NCBI GenBank assembly: GCA_030789695.1
Contig: CM061141.1
Location: forward strand, 196,303,689 to 196,367,688
Reading direction: 5' to 3'
Length of the DNA: 64,000 nt
Origin: Scilla litardierei
Taxonomy: Eukaryota; Streptophyta; Magnoliopsida; Asparagales; Asparagaceae
Of the stretch, positions 1-12,300 are shown piece after piece. Under the pieces are notes generated by a model. It did not search any database. It was given only the letters and a program-made list of their open reading frames with translations, and was not told where the DNA came from. Numbering within the stretch: the stretch's first letter is position 1; every line of letters begins with the position of its first letter. Position numbers and translations under genes: made by a program.

Positions 1-2187
1 CAGATATCCTCCCACATCCAAGCTCTGAGGGACCCATAATAAATCTTCTACAAAGGAAAGAAATAGTCCGGACTATTGAAAGAGGCATACGGAACGCTTG
101 CATCCAAAATGCAACCCTACCATAAATTACAGTTCTGACAAGCTCAATCCTGCCAGAGATAGATAATGTCTTTGTCGCCCAACCCATAAGTCTCTTCCTG
201 CATTTATCCACCAGTCTACTGTACATATGGGATTTAGGATACTTGGACGATAAAGGCAAGCCCAGATATGTGGAAATAGTAGTAGAGATTTTAATACCCA
301 AGTAATCAGCCAAACCAGACCTATTCTTAGTCCCCTTACTTAAAAGAGCGGAACTCTTGTCCCAATTAACATGTAGCCCAGTATAATCATTAAATTCATT
401 TAGCAAAGACATGATGCAACTAAATGATTTTTGATTAGCTCTGCAGAAAACTAGGAGGTCATCAGCAAACAAAAGGTGGGAAATTGTTCCAGAACGTCTC
501 ATCGGTTGTAGAGCCCCACTACTAAGAGATTTAGAAACCAATATACAGGATGCTTCCATAACAATTACGAACAAGAATGGAGAAAGAGGGTCTCCTTTCC
601 TGATCCCCCTGTTGCCATCGAAATATCCCACTGGCGAACCTTTAATCATGACAGAAAATGTGGGTGTAGTAATACATTCTCTGATCCACCCAATAAAAAC
701 ATTTGGAAACCCCATCTGTCTCAGAAAGTAAAGGATGAAATCCCTATTAACGCTATCAAGAGCCTTCCTCAGATCAAGCTTCAGACAAGCCCTTCCCCCC
801 ATAGGGTTCCTAATGTCTCTTATCTGCTCGTGTGCCACAAGGGTACAATCAGATAATAATCTCCCTTTAAGGAACGCCGCCTGATTAGGAGAGATTAGCT
901 CATGAATCACCACCTTGAGCCTGTTGCAAATAATTTTGCTAATGATCTTGTATAAGAAATTACAACAGGCTATCGGCCTATAGTCCCTAATAGATGTTGC
1001 ATTAGTGTTCTTTGGCACAAGAGTCAGATGGGTGTGGTTTAGCTGTCTTAGAAGAGTGCCAGTATTGAAAAATGACTTAACAGCCAAAGAGACATCCTCC
1101 CCCACAATATGCCAATAATGCTGAAAGAAGTGACCATTAAAACCGTCAGGGCCTAGAACCTTATCTGGTCCCATCTGAAAAACAACCTTCCTGATCTCCT
1201 CATTGGATATTCTCCTGATAAGCCAAGCCGAAGCATCCATAGTAAGAATACGCTTTGGGGTGAGATCAGGGAAGGAACTTCTATAATGTTGCTGGTTATA
1301 TAACCCAATATAATAATCAACGGCCTCTTTTTTGAGGGCATCATATGACATATCTTGCCTACCAGCAGCATCCACAAAGTGACTTAAGTTGTTGCGGCTT
1401 TCTCTTGATTTCACAGCATTATAAAAAAAATTCGTCTTGCGGTCCCCCAGGGACATCCAATCTTGCCTGCTTTTCTGGCGGAACATCTCTTCTTCTAGGC
1501 TCAAAGCATTAGATAAATCTTTAAGCAAAGCATTTTCTCGGGCTTGTACAGTTACATCAGAATATATGAGGGGGTTATTCCTAATAGCCTCAAGCTTAGT
1601 GCGGCTAGAATTAACAAGCTTGGAAGCATGATGCATAGTAGACCAGGATCTGATAGTAGGCTTCAAGAGTCTCAATTTTTGAGCCACGCAGTACATAGGA
1701 GTGCCCGCAACATAGCTTCCCCAGCTATTCAAGATAATCTCAGAAACACCAGGGCACTTGGACCAATAATTAAAAAATTTGAAGGGCTTAGGATCAGAGT
1801 ATACCTGAGGGTGAAGCCGTACTAACAGAGGAGAATGATCACTAGTGTGTGTATCCAAGTACTCCATATACAAATCAGATAGAAGAGAAAGCCAAATGTC
1901 ATTAACAAAAACGCGATCAAGCCTGGCAAAAATACGTTCAGACCCCACACGTCTATTACACCAGCTGAGTTTGCCTCCAGTGCTTTTGAGCTCCATCAGT
2001 CGACAAGTACTAATACATTCATTGAAGTCCAGAAGAAATTTTTCCTCCACCTTCCTCCTCCCAACTTTGTCCGCAGACTTTAGACAGTATTAAAATCGCC
2101 CCCAATCATCCACGCTCCAGTATTCAATGATCCCGCATCATTTTCCAAGTGGGTAATTAGTATAACTCCCCATTTTCCAAGTGGGTA
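1..2187 (-). CDS. LINE ORF2 (endonuclease end and reverse transcriptase), 5'-truncated, copy A
   Basis: Partial non-LTR retrotransposon ORF2, the protein that nicks the target and reverse-transcribes LINE RNA. The minus strand begins inside the endonuclease domain (GGDFN near 2093-2107, then TSDHSP). It continues into a reverse transcriptase with DYRPIACCN, KLDLRKA, a GIRKGDPLSP block and the catalytic FADD near 460-475. The frame appears open from about 2100 to the left edge, so the true end lies outside. The RT block has K where copy B has Q (GIRQGDPLSP). The 5' end is cut at a 17-bp repeat shared with the opposing LINE. It lacks the start of the endonuclease, so it is a dead-on-arrival copy, but its frame is better kept than in copy B. 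Confidence 0.9.
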
Positions 2188-2197
2188 CAATGGGGAG
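2141..2197. repeat. Short repeat and inverted repeat at the LINE-LINE junction
   Basis: The 15-mer TTTTCCAAGTGGGTA occurs at 2141-2155 and again at 2173-2187 (17 bp if the preceding CA is counted). CTCCCCAT at 2166-2173 is repeated inverted as ATGGGGAG at 2190-2197. Both sit exactly where the two opposing LINEs meet. The same arrangement is kept in copy B around 54165-54221. Confidence 0.85.
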
Positions 2198-2773
2198 TCC
2201 CTACTTCTCCTTATTGTGTTTTATGCTCGGGCAACATTCATGAAGATTTGAATCATATATTTTTTGAGTGCAGTTATACTAATTACCTCCTTTGCAGGAG
2301 CTTTTTTAAATTGGGGATCACCACTGTCTTGCCACCCTCTTTATCTGGGATTGGTGATTTGATTCTTGCGCAGTTTTATGCTATGAATGGTGTGGGCAAG
2401 CTGGCCAGGATGGTTCTAGCTGCTTTGACATGGCACATCTGGAGAGAGCGTAACAGAAGGATCTTTGAAGGATCTTGTCTAATGCAGACTGTGCTCTTTG
2501 ATGCTATAGCTGAGGATGTTAAAATCGCCTTGAGACATGTGACTTGTGAGCATGATGTTGAGGACCCTATCCCCTCTAACTGGGGCTTCTTAGGCTAGGA
2601 TGCTATTACTTGTATTCTTTGTTTTCTTATTTGGCACTATGGGTAGCGGATGGTGTGTGGTATGGGTGGGTATGGGCGCCTGTGCCTTTGCCCATCATAC
2701 AGACATCCTTCTTCCACCCATGAGTACCTTGTAATTTTTTCCTGAGATCAATAAAGATGCAAAGCATATTCTT

Positions 2774-2829
<56 letters not shown>
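2173..2829 (+). pseudogene. LINE ORF2 C-terminus, 3' UTR and (TA)n tail, copy A
   Basis: Rightward LINE 3' end. The frame is open from the junction to a stop at 2596-2598 and encodes the zinc-finger-like C-terminal domain of plant LINE ORF2 proteins. Visible are CVLC, NHIFFEC and the conserved WHIWRERNRRIFE. A 180-base 3' UTR follows, then a (TA)n tract at about 2776-2829 in place of poly(A). The sequence differs from the adjacent leftward LINE (FEGSCLMQT here, FEGKSRGK there), so it comes from another family member. Everything upstream of the C-terminal domain is missing. The boundary with the leftward LINE overlaps a short repeat. Confidence 0.85.
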
Positions 2830-2831
<2 letters not shown>

Positions 2832-3240
2832 TATAAAACACAACCTTTTTTGAATTTTTATCCTACTAGGACAAAGTTTGTCCTACGTGGCCACAAAATG
2901 CTGACTGGGACAAAAGATAAATGATGACTAGGATTAGGTTGGGGGGAAACTTGGGAAGAAAATGTTTGAAAATTGGAAATGGGGGGAAATGATTTGTTTT
3001 GAAACCAAAAATTTGAAATATGATGGTGGAAACCAAAAATTTCGGGGGGGGGAAGCTCATCGTTTAAGACATTAAATAAAATGCGGCCATCACTCTCTCC
3101 CCCAGAAAAAATCTCAGCCCATGGCTCATCAAAGGCAGAAATCAGATGAGTTAAGGAGTTTTCTCCTTCGAATTCAAAGCCAGACGATTTAAGTCTTTAG
3201 AAATCGGAGCATACATTTCAAAGGACATCTCGCAACGGGT

Positions 3241-3345
3241 GAGCCTCCACATTCCTCCTCCCACCCACAATCTCCAGCACGGTCATCCCATAGCTGTACG
3301 TCGGACTTTGCCGTGATCACCACCTCCCGAGATCCACTCAGTCTG
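3241..3345 (-). pseudogene. S-domain receptor-like kinase fragment, copy A
   Basis: On the minus strand, three frames together read EWISG, then VITAKSDV, then YSYGMTVLEIVGGRRN. This is the subdomain VIII-IX stretch of plant G-type lectin S-receptor-like serine/threonine kinases. Two single-base indels break the frame, and only about 35 residues remain, with no upstream catalytic loop. It points against the orientation of the FtsH and ABCG pieces, as can happen in a multi-gene Helitron capture. It is certainly non-functional. The family call rests on the SYGMTVLEI and GGRRN signature. Confidence 0.75.
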
Positions 3346-3349
3346 TTTT

Positions 3350-4241
3350 AATTCGGTTCTCCTTCAATCCATCCCTGACATCTTTTTAGCCAAATCACCC
3401 TTCAATCCTGTTCGAGTATATAGGAGGCTGTTGGATTGGGGGCCACCGGATAGCCTTGTTGCAAAATCGACCTCTTTCGGATCAGAATACTGGCATTAGA
3501 ACAGGATCGCCTCCACCAGATCAGAGGCCGAACACGATTAGCTGCATGTTGAGGAACTGGAGGACTTGAACTGATATCTACCTTCCACCGGATCACCCTG
3601 CTACAGACTTGAACAGGATTTGGTTCTGAATATAGTTGGATCTGCTACAGATCACCATGCTGCTAGATCACCCCTCAATCCCTCTGTTATAATTTCACCA
3701 AGGAATCCATCATCGTATTCCGATCTGCATTTGGATCTGCTTACGGCCTCTGCTCCTTCTGTTTGTATTTGGATCTCTATTTCGACATGGTACGCCTACA
3801 GCCTCTTATCCTTTTGTTTGTATATGAATCTACAAAATTTCTAATTTTTTTGTTTGGTTTCTTGACTCTTTTGACAGTTCTGTGGTGTGGAATTGATGGA
3901 TTTGGATGATGCCACACGAGACTGGGGGTTGAGATTTTGTAATCCCCAGGGATGCAACTGCCATGAACATCGTCCCTTTTTCTAAAGGCACGCTATCTAG
4001 CTATGTGTTCATGCACTCCATGTGTTTGTGAGTGTTCCTTAATGGGTTTTCTCATTGTTTCTTGCTCTATTTGAATCTCTTATACTTTCAGTACTAATCT
4101 CATTGAGTGCATAAAATTTTATGAAGATATACTAAATCTGTTCTTTAATATAAATTGAATTTTCTTGCTTATGTCCAGTTTGGTATATATGGAAGTTTAA
4201 AATATTGGTATATAGTCAAGTTATATGATGACTTCATGCAG
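3350..4241. other. No recognisable gene (Helitron interior)
   Basis: AT-rich to mixed sequence with only short frames. A stretch at 3885-3985 has exon-like composition but I do not recognise it. Copy B 55359-56250 matches. Confidence 0.5.
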
Positions 4242-4671
4242 GTTTCTTGGGTTGGAAGGGAAATGGTTGAGAGGTTTGGGTTCAGCAAGAAGATTAGAAA
4301 TGCTGCCATCGGAGGCCCTGGCGGAAACCCATTCCTTGGGTAGCAGGTATGCAGATGTCAAGACCTAGCAGCGTTATTATCCATGATATATTCAACTGTC
4401 AGTTAAGTAGGTTTATTTTAACCATGGCTCTTTTGATACTTTTCGAGACAGATGTCATCACAGAAGGATTGCTCCATGGAAACGGAAGATGTTGTCGATG
4501 CTGAGGTGAGAGCTGGTAGGGACGGGTTACTCAAGAGCCAAACAAATCATTACCACACACATCGATACCCTTCATAAACTTGCCCAGCTTCTCATTGAAA
4601 AGGAAACAATAGACGGCAAGGAGTTCATGAGTCTATTCATTGATTGTATAGCTAAATTGTTTGCTATATGA
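4242..4671 (+). pseudogene. FtsH (chloroplast FTSH7/9-like) C-terminal exons, copy A
   Basis: Two exons of an ATP-dependent zinc metalloprotease of the FtsH family, which in plants degrades membrane proteins in plastids. Exon 1 (4242-4346) follows a CAG acceptor and contains REMVERFGFSKK and AIGGPGGNPFLG. An amber codon at 4341-4343 stands where the family has Q. A GT-AG intron occupies 4347-4451. Exon 2 (4452-4671) reads MSSQKDCSME, EDVVDAEVRA, then after a one-base deletion IITTHIDTLHKLAQLLIEKE and EFMSLFID, ending in TGA. The AAA and HExxH regions are absent. The retained intron shows DNA-level capture rather than retrocopying. The family call is confident, the FTSH7/9 subgroup moderately so. 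Confidence 0.88.
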
Positions 4672-5049
4672 TTTAACGAAAAAAACTGTCATATAGATTC
4701 GTGTCTGTTGTAATTCTATGTTCATAACACATTGGTCTCAACACAATGAAGGACTTAATGTAATATAACGGTTTTGTCAACAATACAATTTTCCTTAGTG
4801 GTTTACATATCACCTTAAAGAGTGCTTCTAACTTGAGATTCCGGCATATTGCATTACAAGCTAGAAATTCAAATCTGAACTTTCCTTTATAGGATTAGTA
4901 CTGAAATAGATTTGCTTATGTCCAGTCAAGTTATATGACCACTTCCTATAACCAATTGGATTTGCTTGCTTATGAACCTTCATGTACTAAGTTTACACAT
5001 TATTCGGTTAAGCAATCTAGGAGAAAGCAAGGTGGGAGGGTGCACGACA
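4672..5049. other. No recognisable gene
   Basis: AT-rich sequence between the FtsH stop and the tandem array. It may be the captured FtsH 3' flank. I see no coding signal. Confidence 0.5.
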
Positions 5050-7535
5050 CACCATTTAAGCATTTTTTCCATAAAAACACCGAATGGAAAGCTTGGTTTA
5101 TATTTGGAGGATGGAAAAAGAGTAATTGTTCTCAATTAAAATTAATGAATACTAATGGCAGAGAATTATATAATAGAAATGAAGGGACAAGTGCAATTGA
5201 ACAAAGGATCCCAAGATATTTGGTTCCAAATATCTTACATGACTTAAATGTATGAATAATAATGTAATGAACATATGTGCTTATTATTTGTTCTAGCAGG
5301 GACCCATTCAAATTTATGTTCATTTTTTATCTTTGAAATTCTCCATTTCCATTACACATTTAATTCTTAGTGCATATATTAATGGTATCGTTTAATATAT
5401 AGCAAGCTACTGGGAAGAATACCTATTTTTTGTATTATAATGAACATCAGGAAGGATGTGAAATTATTTTTTTCCGTATAAAACACCTAATGGAAAGCTT
5501 GGTGTATATTTGGAGGGTGGAAAAGGAGTAATTGTTCTTAATTAAAATTAATGTATGCTAATGGCAGAAAATTATATTGTAGAAATGAAGGGACAAGTGC
5601 AATTGAACAAAGGATCCCAAGAGATTTGGTTCCAAATAAAAAACATGACTTAAATGGATGAATAATTATTTAATGAACATATGTGCATATTATTTGTTCT
5701 AGCAGGCACCCATTCAAATTTATGTTCATTTTTTGTCTTTGAAATTCTCCATTTCCATTACACATTTAATTCTTAGTGCATATATTAATTGTATCTTTTA
5801 ATATATATCATGCTACATGTAAGAATATCTAATTTTTTTAATTATAAGGAACAATGTGCCATTTCAGGCAAGACGTGAAATTATTATTATTTGAGTATTA
5901 AACACCTAATGTAAAGCTTGGTTTATTTTTGGAAGGTGGAAAAGGTGAAATTGTTCTCACTTAAAATTAATGAATGCTAATGGCAGAGAATTATATAATA
6001 TAAATGAAGGGACAAGTACAATTGAACAAAGGATCCCAAGATATTTGGTTCCAAATTGAAAACATGACTTAAATGGATGAATAATAATGTAATGAACATA
6101 TCTGCATATTATTTGTTTTAGCAGGCTCCCATTCAAATTTATGTTCATTTTTTGTCTTTGAAATTCTTCATTTCCATTGCACATTTAATTCTTAGTGCAT
6201 ATATTAATTGTATCGTTTAATATATAGCATGCTACATGGAATAATACCTAATATTTGTTTTATAATGAACAATGTGCCATTTTAGGAAGGATGCGAAATT
6301 ATTTTTTTTGTATAAAACACCTAATGAAAGCTTGGTCTATATTTGGAGGGTGGAAAAGGAGAATTGTTCACAATTAAAATTAATGGATGCTAATGGCAGA
6401 GAATTATGTAGTAGAAATGAAGGGATACGTGCAATGGAATAAAGGATCCCAAGATATTTGGTTCCAAATAAAAAACATGGCTTAAATGGATGTATGTAAT
6501 GAAAATATATGCATATTATTTGTTCTAGTAGGCACCCATTCACATTTATGTTCATTTTTTGTCTTTGAAATTCTCCATTTCCATTACACATTTAATTGGT
6601 AGTGCATATATTAATTGTATCCTTTAATATATAGCATACCACTTGGAATAAAACTAAATTTTGTTATTATAATGAACAATGTGCCATTTCAGGAAGGATG
6701 TGAAATTATTTTTTTCCATCTAAAACACCTAATGGAAAGCTTGGTCTATATTTGGAGGGTGGAAAAGGAGAGCTGTTCTCAATTAAAATTAATGAATGCC
6801 AATGGCAGAGAATTATTTTGTAGAAATGAAGGGACAAGTGCAATTGACTAAAGGATCCCAATTTATTTCGTTCCAAATAGAAAACATGGCTTAAATGGAT
6901 GAATAATAATGTAATGAACATATGTGCATATTATTTGTTCTAGCAGGCACCCATTCAAATTTATGTTCATTTTTTGTCTTTGAAATTCTCCATTTCCATT
7001 ACATATTTAATTCTTAGTGCATATATTAATTGTATTGTTTAATATATATATATCATGCTACCTGGAAGAATACCTAATTTTTTTATTATAATGAACAATG
7101 TGCCATTTCAAGAAGGATGTGAAATTATTTTTTTTGAGTATTAAACACCTAATGTACAGCTTGGTTTATTTTTGGAAGGTGGAAAAGGAGAAATTGTTCT
7201 CAATTAAAATTAATGAATGCTAATGGTAGAGAATTATATAGTAGATATGAAGGGACAAGTGCAATTGAACAAAGGATCCCAAGATATTTGGTTTGAAATT
7301 GAAAACATGACTTAAATGGATGAATAATAATGTAATGAACATATGTGCATATTATTTGTTTTAGCAGGCACCCATTCAAATTTATGTTCATTTTTTGCCT
7401 TTGAAATTCTTCATTTCCATTGCACATTTAATTATTTGTGCATATATTAATTGTATTGTTTAACATAGCAAGCTACCTGGAAGAATACCTATTTTTTAAT
7501 TATAATGAACAATTTTCCATTTCACGAAGGATGTG
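5050..7535 (+). repeat. Six-unit tandem array, about 410 bp per unit, copy A
   Basis: The landmark AATGnAAAGCTTGG (with variants) recurs near 5087, 5491, 5911, 6327, 6731 and 7152, giving spacings of about 404, 420, 416, 404 and 421. Each unit also carries AGGATCCCAAGATAT, GCACCCATTCAAATTTATG and TCTCCATTTCCATTACA. Units differ by scattered substitutions and small indels. Short frames on both strands repeat from unit to unit with stops, so they are not genes. The array lies inside the inferred Helitron, just after the FtsH exons. Confidence 0.92.
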
Positions 7536-8819
7536 AAATGAGACTACTCAGCAAAAGTGTAAGATAAATGTTGTTGGTGTCTTTGTTCTGATTTGCCTGC
7601 ATTAGCTAGAGGGTCTTATAAGAGCGCTATGATTGACCTCAATAAGCAGATAATTTAGGATCTGTAGGTTTAAAATAGACACTAAACCTTTCAAAATCTT
7701 ATTGCTTATTTCTGCCCTTTTTGGAGGGATTTTTGCTTAAGGAGGCACATGCAGAAAGCTGGTGTATTAGTGACTTAGAACACCATTTTGTCAAATGGCC
7801 ATTGTAATTAGATTATGTAAAATTCCTAACCTTATTGTAAGCTTTTTTTGGGGTGCATGAATCAGTTTCTTATGCAGGTCTATGATATATTTAAGAATGT
7901 TTTATTAACTATAGTTCTTTACACCCATCCCTTTAAAGTTGATAATTCATCATCATGCAATCGGTTGTTAATTTGTTGTCTATTAGGCACTTTAGCATGC
8001 AACCTTTACTGAAACCATGAAAAATGTTGCTAATTTATAACCAAGTGCAAATTGGTTATCAGAAAACATAGATTAGTTTGAACTAACACCCGAAATGATT
8101 GTTACACTGACCATTATTATGAGAAAAATGACAGTTTTACACATTGTAAATTAGAAATTTAAATAATAAAAATAAACCTTATGATCTTAAGAAACTAAAA
8201 GAAGTGATTGATAATTGCAATTGCATCGGCTTATTTCATATGAAATTCTGGCTATTTACAAATCACCATCTTTAATTTTGCAGCAGATGTAATCACCCTT
8301 ATAATCTCTACAAAATCCTGTTGTGATTAAAGGAATCTGTTAAGGTTTCATATACTGCCCATGTACATGTAACTATTTGGTAATATCTGAAGTTTCCTTA
8401 CTACAAAGTTACCAAATTGATGTGTCGTACCTTCTATTTAAAGGAAGGGGCAGCAGAATTTACCGGTGATTTCTTTACCCATGATGTTTGTTGTGCTGAA
8501 ATATGTATTTTATTTTTGATTTTAGCATAATCAAATATGTTGATATTTTAGGTTTCGTTTGAAACTAAGAACAAAGCAAGGAGCATTTGACAGAATCTGT
8601 CGGCTTTGCTTAGACATTTGGGATATATCATTGGTATTAATCCGGATTCATCTACCATATGGTTTCTACGGAAGATTGCTGGGTACATTTTATTATTGCA
8701 ATCTTTGGATGTACTATATTCCGAAGTTTACATTTTCTTATGGATGCCATATATGCAAGTTGCTTCCCAGTTGCATGTCTTGCTATTGTATTATCTAAAA
8801 GCTATGCTTTTATTATGGA
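7536..8819. other. No recognisable gene (Helitron interior)
   Basis: AT-rich. A 300-base stretch at 8540-8819 has longer overlapping frames in two phases and an intron-like TTTTAG just upstream, so it could be another captured exon. I cannot assign it. It directly precedes the LTR-element insertion. Confidence 0.4.
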
Positions 8820-8824
8820 GAAAA

Positions 8825-8954
8825 TGTTATGAACGAGAAACAGATTTGGAGAAGGGTTGAGGCTAGGAAACCCCTAGCCTCCTTTATAAAGTATTCATAA
8901 TGGGTACTCATGTGGGTGGATACCCAATAGGCCCAATGGGTCCTATTCATAACA
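8825..8954 (-). repeat. LTR (3' LTR in element orientation), copy A
   Basis: 130 bp, with matching inverted termini. Copy B has the same LTR at 60836-60965. Confidence 0.9.
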
Positions 8955-9031
8955 CTTCCCCTTATCCAACCAACGTGGTATACTCGACTTTATGAATACT
9001 GAATGATTCATTAGTACTACTGAGTATCTTA

Positions 9032-9305
9032 AGGGGTGGATACTTCTGGATCCAAGTTAAGGGTAACTGCCTCGTTAAAAACCCTTAGCTATGGAAAACC
9101 CTGTGGGAAAAACCAATAGCGAAGGGAAAAGAGTACAGCACTCCATAACTTCCCCTGATTTGGGGATGTGTCGAGGGGTGGATACTTCTGGATCCAGAGT
9201 CAATGTGGTTCCCTCATTAAAACCTTGACTATGGAAAACCCTGTGGGAAAAACCACTACCCAAGGAAAAAGAGTAAAACTCTACAGTTGACTCCCCCTAA
9301 TCTGA
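9032..9305. repeat. Two-unit tandem repeat of about 142 bp
   Basis: AGGGGTGGATACTTCTGGAT begins at 9032 and again at 9174. Both units continue through ATGGAAAACCCTGTGGGAAA and a GGGAAAAGAGTA-like block. It lies next to the polypurine tract of the short-LTR element. Confidence 0.85.
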
Positions 9306-12300
9306 TCAAGCTTCAGGCTTGCAGATCTCCTATATATATATACATTTATCTCCTATGTGTCTATACATCCATCTCATCAGCAACATTCCGAAAGCAAAAG
9401 TAAAGTACAAGCATCACTCATCTATACAAGTTTCACTCATATAAGGCATTAGCAGAAACTAAAAGAGTGCTAGTAAACTTGGTAGACAGCTCCACGTCTC
9501 AATCGTCATTGTCTGCGAGGTACTTCAGGACCTGGCATTGTATGTTCTTGAGCTGCTCCTTGGGTGATGAGCTTCTCGGGATGGTGGAAGGATGTAGACT
9601 TGGAAGGATTCTGTGTTGCTCTTCAGGAGATGGACGTCCCGTTTATGCTATTCATCGCGATGATTTGTAACCTGCATATGCAAATACATTTAACATAGAG
9701 GATTTTTCCTCGACCCTTGGAGATAGCGCAGAAGCTACATATCTCTGGTCCAGTGGCGCGATGGGGGCACTGCACTGTACCTGGCTAATAGCTATACTGC
9801 TAACGCTCAAAAGAGACGCATACAGTTGGCCAGGTAGAAGAGTGTTTCAAAGACACTTAAGGTATTTCTGGACCATATATATTCTTCCCCTCTTCCAGCT
9901 AACAGGAAAGGGGTCTTTTAATGTATATCCATACAACCAAATAGGTGTATTTGGTGGAGAATGAAATTAATGTTTCTTCATCAATCATCATTGTATGAAG
10001 TTTACATCTTCGGGATGATTAATTAACATCATCTTCAGGATGATAGTTCATTTCCAGGATAATAGTTCATCTTCGGGATGATTGATCATCTTCAAGATGA
10101 TTAATGTTCTGTGAGCCTAGAATTTATGCCTAGCTAGGGCTTTCATATCATATCATATCTGATAGATAGGCTTTAACAGATATTTCGGTAATTTCTCTTC
10201 AGGAGATCCGATAATATTTTGAGTTATTAAAATAATCTCAATTCTTTTAATTTGCTCTCTTAAGAACAATACTGTTTTTAAGAGGTGCAAACAACAACCT
10301 TTTAGTATGAGTCCTTTAAGGATCTTTGTCTAGGTTGTCTTTCCTTTAATTATATTATTAATATGTGTCCCAAAAAGAAAGGAAAGTAAGAAAAAATTTG
10401 TACATGCAGTTGAAGAGATTTTATATCGGTGATGTTGTCACATCCAATAGCAACATCAACCAAAAATTCCCTCTTTTTGCCATTCGTTGGGTTACGCCTT
10501 GAAATAAACCAGTCGATGCATCAGATTCATCTTGTAAGTGAGTTCAGCTCATCTTACTTGATTACTTCATGGTTTGAGCGATTTATACCTCTAAAACTAT
10601 AGCAAATTAAAATGCTTATAGCTAACGATTTTATTTTATTTCTCCTTCAATACTCAGTTATCCCAACAGGATTTGATATCATTTTTGATACCAGGACTTC
10701 AGGTCCAACACCTCATATTTCATAAGTGAGTCCAGCTCACCTTATTATTGCCTCATTCCACATTATTATAATTTGGCCAAATCTCTATCTTTGCTTCAGG
10801 CAAAGCAGAGTTGTGGAAACGATATTTTATATTTAACTGGCAAAATGAAATATGAGCGAATTTGTCGACAAAATGTGTTCTTTCTTGTCCAAAACTCACC
10901 CCGTATGTACTATAATCATTTGATTTCTCCCAGAGGTGTCTCCTTCACAATGCGTTAAAGAAGTGAAGGTTCTGGGACGGGTAAAGAATATGGACAGATC
11001 CAGAATTGGTCCTTAGCAACCAAGTTGCAATAAGGTTCTGGATTTGAGCTCACTTTCCTGTGGTGGTATTGTTTTTTCGGTCTCCAGGAGTAGATCTTTC
11101 TTTTTGGAGCCTAGTGGTATGTCCTCTCATCCATTGAGGATATCCACTTCTGCTACTGGTGGATTGCATCCAATATATTTGGTATGTCAATCCTAGCTGG
11201 ATTTTTAGTAGCTGGGATGTGAAAGTTTTGACAATATCTATATTGTCAGTAACTATGTCTGATAACTGTTTTAACAGTTTCATAAGTGTGAATCTTCAGG
11301 ATCTCATCACATTTCATGATAACCAGATCATAGGTATTAATGATTTAAATGGTCATTTGAGCTTTAGGCTCATGGATGATTGTAGTATTTCTGTTGAAAC
11401 TGATTCTGGGACATTAAAGTTGTGAGGGATCTTCAGGATCTCATCAAATCTTTAAAATAGGATCATCAATGCACGTCTTAGGAGAAGTGAATTTAAATGC
11501 TTCCCATGTTCAGGGTGCTCAGACTCTATTTATCTGGTATATTTACTTCCGATAAATAGTTCTGCATTTTGATGGTCTATAGTGGTGATATGGGGGTGTC
11601 TACTCATCATGGCACAATCTATAAGATGTGCTCTAAACGCTTCCCCCGACAGGGGTTTTTGGAAACTGTTTATATGAGGTGATCATACTCATATAAATAG
11701 GTTCTAAGGAGGCGTTTTGATGGTTTGTAATGTAATTGCATGTTCCCATGTGGTCACCTACAACTGGATTTTTAATGGATAAGAAATCCATTTAAATCAT
11801 TTTAATGATTTATCTTACCCATATTTGGGTGTGAACACAAGCTTCAGGGTGTTCGTTATTTTTCCAGTTGTAAAACATTTAAATTTCCCAGTGTTATCCA
11901 AAGTTACCACCATTTTATAAAAGAATGTGGTTGGATAATGACCATTTATTTAGAGGATATATTGATGAGTACACCAAGGGTACATCATCAGTCCGGTTAA
12001 GGGAGTGGACGAAGCCTATTTATATCCCTTAAATACTCTCAAGAGACCTAAAGGTCTTCATTATCTTTAATGATGATAGTATATCATCTTAAATTCATTT
12101 GAGGAAGTGGGGAGAGTCATGTCCATGTGAATGGAGATGATCTCATTATCATTTTTCCCTTTTGAATAGGACAATGAAAGTTTCACCCTTTTTGAAGAAT
12201 CTTCGGGTTCGTCTGGTTGGTGATGTCTTGCATCATCAATCCAGGGTGATATCGATCCAAAATTTGGTCGATTCTGGACACTTCTGGTGTTCCAAAATAA

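Larger units (their letters stand above)
1..11989 (+). repeat. Segmental duplication, copy A
   Basis: This block reads as a near-identical direct copy of 52026-64000, with the same elements in the same order and orientation. By eye there is roughly one substitution per 100 bases plus small indels, mostly in homopolymers and (TA)n tracts. Both copies touch a window edge, so the full unit is longer than seen here. The offset is 52025 at the left and about 52011 at the right. LINE insertions, the Helitron and a complete LTR-element insertion are shared, so they predate the duplication. An assembly artefact (two haplotypes joined in series) cannot be excluded from sequence alone. Confidence 0.93.

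Noticed and set aside
2141..2829. Twin-priming 5' inversion of a single LINE
   Set aside because: The leftward member has its own stop, 3' UTR and (TA)n tail (seen in copy B), and its sequence differs from the rightward member.
5132..7427. Similar 63-84 codon frames repeated on the minus strand
   Set aside because: They recur once per tandem unit with variable ends and no codon-level conservation; shadows of the 410-bp repeat.
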